NCBI RefSeq assembly: GCF_029835735.1
Contig: NZ_JAOEAL010000001.1
Location: 2,976,001-3,040,000, forward strand
DNA length: 64,000 bases
Direction: 5' to 3'
From: Shewanella sp. GD04112
GTDB lineage: Bacteria; Pseudomonadota; Gammaproteobacteria; Enterobacterales; Shewanellaceae
Shown piece by piece: positions 18,700 to 27,593 of the stretch; positions within the stretch are counted from its first letter, which is position 1, and each line of letters opens with the position of its first letter. The position numbers were made by a program, and so were the translations under genes. The notes beneath the pieces are model-generated. The model worked only from the letters and a program-made list of their open reading frames with translations. It ran no database searches and was not told the DNA's origin.

Positions 18700-19722
18700 T
18701 TAATTAAACGTTGGTTCAACGATTAAGTTAATTTCTTTCATCAAGTTATAAACCGCAGGATCCGGAGACACTGGTAACTTGCCCGCTTTTAAGATCGCCG
18801 CTTTTGCTGCACGGCACACATTAGGATCGCCACCCTGCGTCTGACTGCTGATCACAAAACCATCATTGGCTAAACGTACAGAAACAGTACAGGTTTTACC
18901 GCGCATCGACTCGTCAACCACTAGGTTACGTTGAATTGTCGATTTAATCATCGCGGTGTATTTACCCACTTCCGTTTGCATTTGCTTATTCATGGTTTGC
19001 GATAACGCAGCCTGCTCGGCGGCTAACGCATCGGCCATTTCCTGCTCTTGCTGAGCACGAGCCTTAGCTTCAGCATCCGCTTTTGCCTTAGCTTCGGCTT
19101 TTGCTTTCGCTTCTGCATCGGCCTTGGCTTTTGCCTCCGCTTTAGCCTTAGCGTCTGCCTCTGCTTTCGCCTTGGCTTCGGCTTCCTTCTGCTTTCGGTC
19201 GGCCTCGGCTTTCGCGGCTGCGGCCTCTTCTACTTTGCGTTTTTCTGCCGCTTTTTGGGCTGCATCTTCAGCAAGTTTACGTTCCTGCTCCTTTTGCTTG
19301 CGGTCGGCTTCAGCTTTCTGCGCTTTTTCCTTTTCCTGTTGCTGCTTCACCTGCGCGGCTTTCGCGGCATCATTGGCCTTTTGGGTCTCAATTTCCTGCT
19401 GCTTACGTTCTTCCGCCAGTTTCTTCAACTGTGCTTGTTCACGCTCACGGGCTTGCTTTGCTTCCTGTGCTTTGCGTTCAAGTTCGGCTTGGCGTTCACG
19501 TTCGCGGCGCTCGGCATCGCGCTTTTCCTGCTTAAGCTTTTCAACTTGATTAGCCACTTTTTGCTGATCAACCATAACAGCTTTTACTGCAGGGGCGCTA
19601 ACTTGTTGCACAGGTTCAGGTTTATGGGTGAAATCTATGCCAATGGCCAGAATAATTATCACGCCAATATGAATACCTGCTGAAATCGACAGAGGTAATG
19701 CAACATTTGAATTATCCGCCAC
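18700..19722 (-). CDS. tolA: Inner-membrane spanning protein TolA
   Basis: A 340-residue protein that reaches from the inner membrane across the periplasm to TolB/Pal. A single membrane helix lies at about 10-30. A long Ala/Lys/Glu-rich helical domain (about 50-235) contains many AEAKAKAEADAK-type units, and a globular C-terminal domain (about 240-340) has the cysteine pair CTVSVRL and PNVCRAAK. The start is GTG at 19722, directly after the tolR stop, with AAGGAG just upstream. The repeat tract could change length by slippage. Antisense frames over it are composition artefacts. Confidence 0.95.
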   Translation of the reverse strand: MADNSNVALPLSISAGIHIGVIIILAIGIDFTHKPEPVQQVSAPAVKAVMVDQQKVANQVEKLKQEKRDAERRERERQAELERKAQEAKQAREREQAQLKKLAEERKQQEIETQKANDAAKAAQVKQQQEKEKAQKAEADRKQKEQERKLAEDAAQKAAEKRKVEEAAAAKAEADRKQKEAEAKAKAEADAKAKAEAKAKADAEAKAKAEAKAKADAEAKARAQQEQEMADALAAEQAALSQTMNKQMQTEVGKYTAMIKSTIQRNLVVDESMRGKTCTVSVRLANDGFVISSQTQGGDPNVCRAAKAAILKAGKLPVSPDPAVYNLMKEINLIVEPTFN

Positions 19723-20157
19723 CTATTTCTCCTTGGGTGAATCCGTCATCAAACCGACTGAGGGAACGCCTGCCTGCTGCAGGGTCACCATCAATTGGAT
19801 CACGTTATCGTAAGGAATATTTCTATCGGCTTTCACCACCACTGGGCGCTCAGGCTCAGTCACCATGATTGCAGCGACGGCGGTGGCTAACTCATCCAAT
19901 TCCATCTCTTCGTTATTGGAACCGCCCTGATTGAGGAAATAAGCGCCGTCGGCATCGATAGACGCTACCACTGGTGGCTTACTGTCCGCAGGCAGCACTT
20001 CGGCCGCCCCTTGAGGCAGCTCCACTTTCACCCCTTGGGTCACAATCGGCGCTGTTACCATGAAAATAATCAGCAGCACGAGCATGACGTCGATATAAGG
20101 CACCACGTTGATTTCGGCAACGGGGCGACGACGTTTACGCTGATAACCGACTTGCAT
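19723..20157 (-). CDS. tolR: Tol-Pal energising subunit TolR
   Basis: A 144-residue ExbD/TolR-family protein. Short cytoplasmic N-terminus, one membrane helix (about 17-37, INVVPYIDVMLVLLIIFMV) that carries the essential aspartate D24, and a periplasmic domain with GVPSVGLMTD at the end. With TolQ it uses the proton gradient to drive TolA. Its ATG overlaps the tolQ stop in TAATG. Confidence 0.97.
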   Translation of the reverse strand: MQVGYQRKRRRPVAEINVVPYIDVMLVLLIIFMVTAPIVTQGVKVELPQGAAEVLPADSKPPVVASIDADGAYFLNQGGSNNEEMELDELATAVAAIMVTEPERPVVVKADRNIPYDNVIQLMVTLQQAGVPSVGLMTDSPKEK

Positions 20158-20843
20158 TATACGCCTTCCTTCTCACTGTACGCTTGGCGATGCAGGATGC
20201 TAGAAAACTCTTCCATAAAGTTAGCGTAACCGATTTCCAGCTTTTCAACTTGGGTGGCAAAACGGTTATAAGCGATAACAGCAGGGATTGCCGCAAACAG
20301 ACCCATTGCGGTTGCAATCAGTGCTTCAGCAATACCTGGCGCCACCATGGCAAGCGTCGCGTTTTCCATTGAGCCGATAGCGATAAATGAATTCATAATA
20401 CCCCATACCGTACCAAACAAACCGATATAAGGGCTAGTCGAACCAATAGTTGCCAATAAAGGTAAGTTGGCTTCTAACTTTTCTAATTCACGGGATAAGG
20501 TGACGCGCATCGCACGTGAAGTCCCATCCATCACCGCATCGGGCACTTTGCTATTTAATTTATTCAGACGTGAATATTCTTTAAAACCCGTCACAAATAA
20601 TGACTCTAAGCCAGTATTATCAGGACGAGCCGATAATTCTTTATACAGACGGTTTAAATCAACGCCTGACCAAAATTTATCTTCAAATTTTGCCGATTTA
20701 CTTTTTGCAGATGTCAATAAGCTACGGCGTTGTAAAATCACCGTCCAAGACATTACAGACAAGCAAAGTAAAGTGAACATCACAAATTTCACTAATAAAC
20801 TGGCTTGTAAAAATAACCCAACAATCGACATATCAGCTTGCAC
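20157..20843 (-). CDS. tolQ: Tol-Pal energising subunit TolQ
   Basis: A 228-residue MotA/ExbB/TolQ-family inner-membrane protein with three membrane segments, around residues 15-37, 130-155 and 165-190, including the pore stretch ATIGSTSPYIGLFGTVWGI. I choose GTG at 20843, which encodes the MQADMSIVG start, because GGAG lies 7 bases before it. ATG at 20831 is the alternative. The start overlaps the end of ybgC by 11 bases, which indicates coupling. Confidence 0.95.
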   Translation of the reverse strand: MQADMSIVGLFLQASLLVKFVMFTLLCLSVMSWTVILQRRSLLTSAKSKSAKFEDKFWSGVDLNRLYKELSARPDNTGLESLFVTGFKEYSRLNKLNSKVPDAVMDGTSRAMRVTLSRELEKLEANLPLLATIGSTSPYIGLFGTVWGIMNSFIAIGSMENATLAMVAPGIAEALIATAMGLFAAIPAVIAYNRFATQVEKLEIGYANFMEEFSSILHRQAYSEKEGV

Positions 20844-21234
20844 TGTCAAACTCCTGCACAATATTTAAGGGAATAGCTCGGGGCCGCATTCGTGATAAGG
20901 CAACACAGGCCACTAGCACTGTACCTTCACAATAACAGTCTCCCTGATGATCAACCAAACGTTGATGAAATACCAACGAGGCCTTTTTCAACTCTATGAC
21001 CTTAGTTTCTACAATAAGGTTCTGTTCAAAACGCGCGGCTTTTTTAAAATCCAATTCCGCCCGCTTAACCACAAACGCCGTATCATCGGCTAACAGTGCA
21101 GTCTGGCTTACGCCTAAGGCTCTTAACCACTCGGTTCGCGCCCGCTCAAAAAAATTGAGATAGTTCGAATGATAGACAACGCCGCCTGCGTCGGTGTCTT
21201 CGTAATAGACTGAAATGGGCCAATTAAACGTCAT
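20833..21234 (-). CDS. ybgC: Acyl-CoA thioesterase YbgC, Tol-Pal associated
   Basis: A 133-residue hot-dog-fold thioesterase and first gene of the Tol-Pal operon. The active-site signature is YYEDTDAGGVVYHSNYLNFF, with the catalytic aspartate in DTDAGG. The length matches the family. In other bacteria YbgC hydrolyses short or long acyl-CoA and interacts with phospholipid synthesis enzymes; its tie to Tol function is mainly genomic. Confidence 0.95.
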   Translation of the reverse strand: MTFNWPISVYYEDTDAGGVVYHSNYLNFFERARTEWLRALGVSQTALLADDTAFVVKRAELDFKKAARFEQNLIVETKVIELKKASLVFHQRLVDHQGDCYCEGTVLVACVALSRMRPRAIPLNIVQEFDSAS

Positions 21235-21366
21235 TTGAAATCAGCAAATTTTGGTTGAAAAATTGACGCTTACTATACCTAGGGAAACAAGACTTGTGAA
21301 TGACCCGACGAAGATATAGATAGGGATAGCGCGGGTTTCAGCGCAATTGAGGGATTTGTAAATAAC

Positions 21367-21388
21367 AATGGGGTCAAACGACCCCATT
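21367..21388. terminator. Terminator behind prolyl oligopeptidase gene
   Basis: AATGGGGTC pairs with GACCCCATT around AAAC. On the minus strand the stem is followed by GTTATTTAC. It lies about 15 bases past the end of the peptidase gene, ahead of the Tol-Pal operon. Confidence 0.75.
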
Positions 21389-21404
21389 TCATTAACATAG
21401 TTCG

Positions 21405-23585
21405 CTATTTTGCGAGGGTTTGCGGCAATGTCAGCCCAAAGCTTTGCCACAGGAAGCTGTAAATGTCGGCAAACTCGTCGATCTTCATCGCCGTCGGTTT
21501 GCCCGCACCGTGCCCTGCATTGGACTCAATGCGCATAATGACGGGTTTATCGCCCTGCTGCTTCTCTTGCATCATGGCAGCAAACTTAAAGCTGTGTAGC
21601 GGAACTACACGGTCATCGTGATCGGCCGTCATCACCATAGTCGCAGGATAGGCCTGCGCTTTAACGTTATGGTAAGGCGAGTAAGCCAATAGCGCAGGGA
21701 ATTGCTCAGCGTTGTCGGCACTGCCGTATTCACTGGTCCAAGCCCAGCCAATGGTGAACTTATGGAAGCGCAGCATATCCAGCACACCCACGGCCGGTAA
21801 CACGGCGGCAAACAGTTCTGGGCGTTGGGTGACAGCAGCGCCCATCAACAAACCACCGTTACTGCGACCATAGGCACCTAACTTAGAGCTGTTGGTGTAT
21901 TTTTCGTTGATCAGGTATTCGGCCGCCGCAAAATAGTCATCAAACACATTTTGCTTCTTATCGAACATCCCTGCTTGGTGCCAGCTTTCACCGTAATCCG
22001 CGCCGCCACGCAAACTTGGCACGGCGTAAATGCCGCCCATATCTAACCAAGCGATGTTGGCAGGACTAAAACGCGGCGTCATTGAAATCGCAAAACCGCC
22101 ATAGGCATAGAGTAGCGTTGGGTTTTGACCATTCTTCACCACCCCCTTCTTGTAGGACACCATCATAGGAACGCGAGTACCGTCCTTACTGGTGTAAAAC
22201 ACTTGCTCAGACACATAGTCATCGGGATTGAACGACACCTGCGGCTTAGCGACCACTGTCGATTCTGCCGTTTTAAAATCGAACTTATAGGTGGTTTCGG
22301 GTTGAATATAGCTGTTAAAGACATAGTAGAAATAGTCTTTACTCGCCTTGCCGAAAGGTCCGGCAACATTACCTTTACCAGGTAAAGTGACATCCTGACG
22401 CTTTTGTCCGCCCATGCTGAAAATCGATAACTGTCCCAATACATCGTGCAAATAACTCACGACTAAATGGTCATTAATAATGGCCACTTTATTAATAGGA
22501 TCTTTCGATTCTGGAATAATGGTTTGCCACTGGGATTTATCACTATTACGGGTATCGATGGCAATCACTTTACCGTTTGGCGCATCTAAATCGGTCTTGA
22601 AATAAAATACGGCGCCATCATTACCTAAAAACTCATATTCCGCCTCGAGGTTAAGGATTAATTCCACCACCTGCGCTTTAGGTTCAAACAGTGATTTATA
22701 GAAGAAACGATTACGTTTGTCTGTGCCTTGGGAAATTGACAACAGTAAATATTCGCCCTGCTCAGACACATCGATACCGAAGCCCCAATCTTTATTTTGT
22801 GGGCGTTCGTAAATCAATAAATCTTGGCGCTGATCTGTGCCTAATTTGTGGTAATACACTTTTTGATTAAAATTCACATCGGCCAGTAAATCACCGCCCG
22901 CGGGCGCATCGTAACGGGCATAGAAAACACCTTGGTTTTCCTTATCCCACACCGCGCTGGAGAATTTAATCCAGTTGAGTTCATCTTTAAGCTTTTTACC
23001 CGTGGCAATATCGATAAACTGCCACTGCTGCCAGTCAGAGCCCGACTGAGACACACCATAGGCTAAAATCTTGCCGTCATTACTGACTGATACGCCGGAA
23101 AGCGCCACAGTTCCATCGGCTGAAAAACCATTTGGATCCAGTACAGGTTTCTCAACGCCGTCTTTGCCTTTTACATACAGTACCGATTGCGCTTGTAAAC
23201 CATCGTTACGGTAATAAAACTGGTTATCGCCATTCTCGAAAGGAGCTGAGATTTTCTCGTAGTTCCACAGCTCTGTGATACGGTCAACCACGGCTTGTTT
23301 GTTGGGGATCTTCGCCAAGTAAGCTTGACCAAAGGCCTGTTGTTCTTTTACCCAGCTTTCGGTTTCTGGCGTGTTTTCTTCAAGGTGACGGTAAGGGTCC
23401 GCCACTGCAACACCGTGAATCGTCTCGACTAAGTTGTCTTTTCGGGTTTCAGGGTAAACCAATTTGTTGGCGCTGACCTGCTGTGCGGCCTCTTCTGGCG
23501 TATTGCCACTCTGGCAGGCGGCCAACGCCATGCCCAATGTGGCCACTAATAAACCTTGCTGGGCAAGGCGAAATCTTAATGCCAT
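21405..23585 (-). CDS. Prolyl oligopeptidase family protein, predicted lipoprotein
   Basis: A 726-residue serine peptidase of family S9A that cleaves short peptides after proline. An N-terminal lipoprotein signal ends in the lipobox ALAAC, C24. Next come the DPYRHLEE N-terminal motif, a seven-blade propeller (about 110-480) and the alpha/beta-hydrolase domain. The triad motifs are GRSNGGLL (S575), TADHDDRVVPLHS and NAGHGAGKPT, all intact. Membrane anchoring is unusual compared with cytoplasmic mammalian enzymes but common in this bacterial group. It is a single gene with its own terminator. Confidence 0.93.
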   Translation of the reverse strand: MALRFRLAQQGLLVATLGMALAACQSGNTPEEAAQQVSANKLVYPETRKDNLVETIHGVAVADPYRHLEENTPETESWVKEQQAFGQAYLAKIPNKQAVVDRITELWNYEKISAPFENGDNQFYYRNDGLQAQSVLYVKGKDGVEKPVLDPNGFSADGTVALSGVSVSNDGKILAYGVSQSGSDWQQWQFIDIATGKKLKDELNWIKFSSAVWDKENQGVFYARYDAPAGGDLLADVNFNQKVYYHKLGTDQRQDLLIYERPQNKDWGFGIDVSEQGEYLLLSISQGTDKRNRFFYKSLFEPKAQVVELILNLEAEYEFLGNDGAVFYFKTDLDAPNGKVIAIDTRNSDKSQWQTIIPESKDPINKVAIINDHLVVSYLHDVLGQLSIFSMGGQKRQDVTLPGKGNVAGPFGKASKDYFYYVFNSYIQPETTYKFDFKTAESTVVAKPQVSFNPDDYVSEQVFYTSKDGTRVPMMVSYKKGVVKNGQNPTLLYAYGGFAISMTPRFSPANIAWLDMGGIYAVPSLRGGADYGESWHQAGMFDKKQNVFDDYFAAAEYLINEKYTNSSKLGAYGRSNGGLLMGAAVTQRPELFAAVLPAVGVLDMLRFHKFTIGWAWTSEYGSADNAEQFPALLAYSPYHNVKAQAYPATMVMTADHDDRVVPLHSFKFAAMMQEKQQGDKPVIMRIESNAGHGAGKPTAMKIDEFADIYSFLWQSFGLTLPQTLAK

Positions 23586-23797
23586 CTTTTATCGTCCTTT
23601 TGGTGATGTCTGGCTTAACGCTCTTTTGCAGCAAGTACTATACAAGCAAAATTTTTCATGGCAATGCCACAGCAAAAGATGAGCTTTTCTCGCTAAGAGA
23701 CAAGATTTAACAAAGTGGTAGCAATGATGAGTTTATTGAAGTGTATTTTTATGCATTAATTCTGACTGACAAGTTGTTAATCAAGCTAAATAGTGAC

Positions 23798-23819
23798 TTA
23801 AGTGAGCCAGATCACTTAA
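23798..23819. promoter_or_regulatory. CRP-like palindrome
   Basis: A perfect inverted repeat, TTAAGTGA and TCACTTAA around GCCAGA. It has the CRP spacing GTGA-N6-TCAC but A in place of the first T of TGTGA. It lies about 90 bases upstream of the predicted start of the candidate small RNA and about 215 upstream of the divergent peptidase gene. Confidence 0.5.
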
Positions 23820-23862
23820 TTATCCATTAGTTTTGCTAATGTGTCAGGGCAATTTTTCTCGT

Positions 23863-23891
23863 TTGCTTGAGCCTTTGGGACACACTAGAAT
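23863..23891 (+). promoter_or_regulatory. Promoter of a candidate small RNA
   Basis: TTGCTT (23863-23868), a 17-base spacer, then TAGAAT (23886-23891). The predicted start is near 23898. No protein gene follows before the terminator at 24037. Confidence 0.55.
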
Positions 23892-23897
23892 GTGCTT

Positions 23898-24065
23898 GTT
23901 TTCAGGAGATATCCGCTAGCGGATATGGAAAACAAAGAACTTTTAAACTGGTGTCTTTTTAAGATGTCAGTTCATCCCTGGTTCTTATGCTTGACTTCCT
24001 TCCTTCAATTTGTTGATTGCAAATGCATTTTTTGCGGCCCGCTTAGTTTAAGCGGGCTTTTTTTT
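23898..24065 (+). ncRNA. Candidate intergenic small RNA, about 168 nt
   Basis: The interval has a promoter in front and a strong intrinsic terminator behind. It holds an 18-base perfect palindrome near its 5' end (23909-23926) with a 3' poly-T tail as in Hfq-dependent RNAs. Open frames here run past the terminator and lack a ribosome site, so a protein is unlikely. I do not recognise a known RNA family. Confidence 0.45.
24037..24065 (+). terminator. Strong intrinsic terminator without a coding gene upstream
   Basis: GCCCGCTT (24037-24044) pairs with AAGCGGGC (24050-24057) and is followed by eight Ts. No plus-strand protein gene ends here, which supports an RNA gene upstream. Confidence 0.85.
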
Positions 24066-24289
24066 ATCTCGATTCAAACACACAGCTAAACTCTAGCGAT
24101 TTTCAGTCGTTTTTTGTTACATAAAAATCTCCGAGAACCACACGCGATAAAAGCCATATGGCAAGCAACCGTGTTCAGCCTAAGTCCCACTACAGCAAAC
24201 CATGACAAATAGTAATCCACTGTGAGACGTTATAAACAATCGGGATTAACGTGCGTCTATAGCACTTGTTCAAAATGAGCACTTGTCAG

Positions 24290-25189
24290 TTAGGAAGTAA
24301 AAATAAGGCTACGGTGAGCCGCTATTCCCGCCATAGTTCCCGAGGCGATGGCAAGTGTTGCACTTTGCATCTGGTTGGATAGATCACCTGCAACAAACAC
24401 CCCCAACAAAGAACTTTCCTTTTGCGCATCCACTTTAACAATATTACCAAGTGGGCCCGCTTCAAGCGCTAAACCTAACATCTCAATCAGAGGCGTTGGC
24501 AGCTGGATTTGCGGCGCAACAAATAAACCTTGTAATGCAACCGTGCGCCCATCTGCGAGTACCACGTGGGTGAGCAATTCACCATCACCATGCACTGAAA
24601 CTATTGGGGTGGTTTCAATTTGTACTTGCCGTTTGGCAAGGGCATGTCGTTCGCCATCGTTGGGAACAAAGGCTTGTTGCGTAAATAATGTCGTCGGCCC
24701 CCAATCAGGCAGCATAAGGGCTTGATGCATGGCTAATTCACCACTTGCCAGAACCCCCAAGGATTTACCCCGCAATTCATAACCATGGCAATAAGGACAG
24801 TGAGCAACGGCTTTCCCCCAATATGTCGCTACTCCCTCAATATTTGGCAATGTATCTTGGATACCCATAGCTAAAATCAACCTCTGACAGCGAATATTCA
24901 TACCGTCAGCCGTTAAGACCGCATAACCCGTTTGTGTTTGTTCGACACCAATGGCTTGTGTTTCCTGCAACGAAAAACTTGGATACTGCTCCAACTGTGC
25001 AAGGACAGTCGTTCTTATTTCCGCTGGCGTTTTACCATCTAGGCCAAACACCCCATGTGAGGCATGGGCAAACCTATTCCGTGGTTGATTAGCATCAATG
25101 ACCACAACCTTTCGCTGCGCCCTTGCTAATTGCAAAGCGGCTGCTAACCCAGCAAAACTACCACCAATAATGACAATTTCGACTTGCAT
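24290..25189 (-). CDS. Thioredoxin-reductase-like FAD-dependent oxidoreductase
   Basis: A 299-residue flavoprotein of the class II pyridine nucleotide-disulfide family. The N-terminal FAD motif is IIGGSFAGLAAALQLA. The redox pair is C131 and C134 in AHCPYCHGYELRG, near the NADPH-binding segment, and the C-terminal FAD motif is GVFVAGDLSN. It is shorter than TrxB (~320), and its CPYCHGYE site is typical of small reductases found beside Rrf2 or GNAT regulators. AAGGGG precedes the ATG. Substrate is unknown. It is divergent from the regulator at 25306 and likely its target. Confidence 0.88.
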   Translation of the reverse strand: MQVEIVIIGGSFAGLAAALQLARAQRKVVVIDANQPRNRFAHASHGVFGLDGKTPAEIRTTVLAQLEQYPSFSLQETQAIGVEQTQTGYAVLTADGMNIRCQRLILAMGIQDTLPNIEGVATYWGKAVAHCPYCHGYELRGKSLGVLASGELAMHQALMLPDWGPTTLFTQQAFVPNDGERHALAKRQVQIETTPIVSVHGDGELLTHVVLADGRTVALQGLFVAPQIQLPTPLIEMLGLALEAGPLGNIVKVDAQKESSLLGVFVAGDLSNQMQSATLAIASGTMAGIAAHRSLIFTS

Positions 25190-25208
25190 AAATCACCCCT
25201 TCTATTTG

Positions 25209-25227
25209 TGTAACTTTTATTGTTACA
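25209..25227. promoter_or_regulatory. Rrf2-type operator, copy 1
   Basis: TGTAAC-N7-GTTACA, perfect arms. It overlaps the -10 region (TAACAA, 25225-25220) of the oxidoreductase promoter whose -35 is TTGATT (25248-25243), so binding would repress that gene. Confidence 0.65.
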
Positions 25228-25252
25228 TGATAATATTGTGAGAATCAACACA

Positions 25253-25271
25253 TGTAACTTCAAAAGTTTCA
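25253..25271. promoter_or_regulatory. Rrf2-type operator, copy 2
   Basis: TGTAAC-N7-GTTTCA, one mismatch between arms, 44 bases centre to centre from copy 1 (about four helical turns). It lies 35 bases before the regulator start codon and could mediate autoregulation. Confidence 0.6.
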
Positions 25272-25305
25272 TGATATGCTTCGACGAAATAGCAATAGGT
25301 GTTGT

Positions 25306-25719
25306 ATGAGAAAAGACAGTCGATTATCGCGTGTATTACACATTCTTGTGCATTTAGATGCATTTGCAACGCAGCTCACTTCCGAAAAAATGGCCGAAAT
25401 GATTGGAACTAACCCCGTGGTGGTTCGCCGAACAATGGCGCTACTGCGAGATCAAGGTTATGTCACCTCAAGCAAAGGGCATGCTGGCGGCTGGGCTTTG
25501 GCAAAACCACTTGCCAAGATCACTCTGCTGGAAATTCATCAAGCACTAGGAGACAGTGCCTTTTTTACGATTGGCCTGACTGATGAACACAATAACTGCC
25601 CTATTGAAATAGCCGTCAACGACGCATTAAAGGACGTTATGCAAGAAGCTGAGTCATTGTTGCTGCAACGATTTGGTGAGATCACCTTAGATAAATTGGC
25701 GTTTACTCAATCGGTATAA
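25306..25719 (+). CDS. Rrf2-family transcriptional regulator
   Basis: A 137-residue winged-helix repressor. The DNA-binding part shows SEKMAEMIGTNPVVVRRTMALLRDQGYV followed by the wing SSKGHAGGWALAKP, typical of the family. The three-cysteine iron-sulfur motif of IscR/NsrR is absent; one cysteine (NNCPIEI, about residue 104) remains and might sense redox state, as in YwnA-like members. I choose ATG 25306 (MRKDSRL) with AGGTG before it over the longer frame at 25276, which would overlap operator copy 2 closely. It is divergent from the flavoprotein gene. Confidence 0.88.
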   Translation: MRKDSRLSRVLHILVHLDAFATQLTSEKMAEMIGTNPVVVRRTMALLRDQGYVTSSKGHAGGWALAKPLAKITLLEIHQALGDSAFFTIGLTDEHNNCPIEIAVNDALKDVMQEAESLLLQRFGEITLDKLAFTQSV

Positions 25720-25835
25720 TGAGCGCATAAACTGTGAGAAGAAAGAAACCAATAACGCCAAGTCAGAAGGCTTGGCATTGTTGGTTTATATGAAGTGCAT
25801 TTAAACTGAACGAAACTAGAACTTAGAGCCAAATA

Positions 25836-26708
25836 TCACATCAGCGGCTTACTGATCCGGATAACGACGCGGCGGTTGAGTGCTCGCTCCTCAATATCAT
25901 CATTCGATGCCACATGACGGCGCTCACCATGGCCAACAGTGACAATCCTATCCTGAGGAATACCGCTGGCGACAAAGAAATCTTTTACCGATTCTGCGCG
26001 CTTATCCGATACTTTTTGGTTAACGGAGCGGCCACCGTAACTGTCGGTATAGGCATCGACTAACACCAGTTCCACATCCGGATCGTAGGACAAGTATTCC
26101 TGAATGCGGGAAAGCTGCTGCTGTGAGAAACGGGTTAAATCGGTGCCGCCTTCTTCGTAATTCAGTACGGTAAAGGCGATATCCTCGAAACTGTATGGCA
26201 ATAAGTGTGATAGGCACGACTTAAACTCAGCATATTTACGGCCAAAGTTCGCCGCCGACAGCCCTACCGCAATTTTATTCGATTCGTTATACCAATCGGC
26301 ATAATAAAACGTCGGCTCCATGCCACGGCTCAGTTCGCTCAACATCGACCAAGCGGCACGCTTTGGTACTTCACCATTAAAATACTTTTGGTAACGTAGT
26401 GAAGTGATTTCTTTCGATACTACGCCAGGACGCCACTGGGGGGCGCGACTCATCAAGGTCGCCTGTGTGACTTGGTCCGGTTTCACCCACATGTCCAAGG
26501 TAAAGTTAAGGTTTAACTGTTTACCCGCTTCGCTGGTGAAAATCGCCTTACCGTAAGATGGAATATCATGCTCAAGACGGCATACGATGGGGCTGTTTTG
26601 ACTGACTCGCCATTGGGATTCGCCCAAAGAGGCCACATAGTGGCGCAACTCTGCCATTGCAGTTGCTGGAACGCATAAAATTGATACTAATATCAGTTTT
26701 CGCCACAT
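25836..26708 (-). CDS. motY: Sodium-driven flagellar motor protein MotY
   Basis: A 290-residue periplasmic protein that forms the T-ring of the polar sodium-driven flagellar motor and holds the PomA/B stators. The signal peptide (~1-19) ends at AMA-E. The N-terminal domain contains LRHYVASLGESQW and WRPG, as in Vibrio MotY, and C43 and C165 could form its known disulfide. The C-terminal OmpA-like domain shows VELVLVDAYTDSYG, SDKRAESVKDFF and GHGERRHVASND followed by NRRVVIRI. It is divergent from rnt, an arrangement also seen in Vibrio. Confidence 0.93.
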   Translation of the reverse strand: MWRKLILVSILCVPATAMAELRHYVASLGESQWRVSQNSPIVCRLEHDIPSYGKAIFTSEAGKQLNLNFTLDMWVKPDQVTQATLMSRAPQWRPGVVSKEITSLRYQKYFNGEVPKRAAWSMLSELSRGMEPTFYYADWYNESNKIAVGLSAANFGRKYAEFKSCLSHLLPYSFEDIAFTVLNYEEGGTDLTRFSQQQLSRIQEYLSYDPDVELVLVDAYTDSYGGRSVNQKVSDKRAESVKDFFVASGIPQDRIVTVGHGERRHVASNDDIEERALNRRVVIRISKPLM

Positions 26709-26850
26709 AGCCCTTACTCGTGTTTATTCGGTTACGAAGTTTTATCGGCAAACTATTTAGTTCCTTTAGCTCATAAAACCACCAATCAAACATGACACAT
26801 CCTAGTACATTTAGCATAATAGCGCCCTATCATTTTTCTTGGGTACTTTA

Positions 26851-27519
26851 ATGAGCGATATTAGCGACGCAAACAAATTGAAACACCGATTTCGAGGCTA
26901 CTTTCCGGTAGTGATAGATGTCGAAACCGCGGGCTTCAACTCTCAAACCGATGCGTTGCTGGAAATAGCCGTCACGCTGTTAAAAATGGATGATGAAGGC
27001 TTGCTCGGCATTGATAAAACCCTGCATTTCAATATTGAGCCCTTTGAAGGCGCCAACTTAGAACCTGAGGCGCTGGCCTTTAATGGTATTGATCCCACCA
27101 ATCCATTACGCGGCGCCGTAAGCGAAAAAGAAGCCTTCTTAGAGATTTTTAAAGCCGTTAAAAAGGCGCAGAAGGCCTCAGATTGTCACCGCAGTATTAT
27201 CGTGGCGCACAATGCCGCCTTCGATCATGGCTTTGTGAGTAAAGCGATTGAGCGCTGTGACTTAAAACGATCCCCCTTCCACCCTTTTGCCACCTTTGAT
27301 ACGGCAACACTCGCAGGCTTAGCGATTGGCCATACCGTGCTGGCCAAAGCCTGCATCATGGCGGGGATCCCTTTCGATAATAAAGAGGCTCACTCAGCAC
27401 TTTACGATACCGAGCGCACCGCAGAGCTGTTTTGCCATATCGTCAACCGCTGGAAGCAGTTAGGTGGTTGGCCATTATTAGCCGCGGGTGAGTCAGAGGA
27501 TGCAGATGGTGAGGAATAG
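26851..27519 (+). CDS. rnt: Ribonuclease T
   Basis: A 222-residue DEDD-family 3'-5' exonuclease that trims tRNA CCA ends and other stable RNA 3' ends, acting as a dimer. Exo motifs are VVIDVETAGF (Exo I), IVAHNAAFDHGF (Exo II) and EAHSALYDTERTAELF (Exo III with the catalytic His and Asp). MSDISDANK from ATG 26851 is preferred to TTG at 26839. A rather weak ribosome site is seen. It ends at a bidirectional terminator facing the peroxiredoxin gene. Confidence 0.96.
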   Translation: MSDISDANKLKHRFRGYFPVVIDVETAGFNSQTDALLEIAVTLLKMDDEGLLGIDKTLHFNIEPFEGANLEPEALAFNGIDPTNPLRGAVSEKEAFLEIFKAVKKAQKASDCHRSIIVAHNAAFDHGFVSKAIERCDLKRSPFHPFATFDTATLAGLAIGHTVLAKACIMAGIPFDNKEAHSALYDTERTAELFCHIVNRWKQLGGWPLLAAGESEDADGEE

Positions 27520-27548
27520 GCGTTAATGCTTATCGACCGTCCAATAAA

Positions 27549-27570
27549 AAAGCTGCCCTAGGGCAGCTTT
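27549..27570. terminator. Bidirectional terminator between rnt and peroxiredoxin genes
   Basis: AAAGCTGCCC pairs perfectly with GGGCAGCTTT around TA, with A and T rich flanks on both sides. Confidence 0.88.
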
Positions 27571-27593
27571 ATTATTACGCGAAAATCCGCAAA

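Noticed and set aside
19048..19683. Long plus-strand frames antisense to tolA
   Set aside because: They arise from the Ala/Lys/Glu repeat read backwards, giving Phe/Leu or Ser/Ala strings; the tolA frame is clearly the real one.
23892..24089. 65-residue frame in the candidate small RNA
   Set aside because: It runs through the strong terminator at 24037-24065 and lacks a ribosome site.
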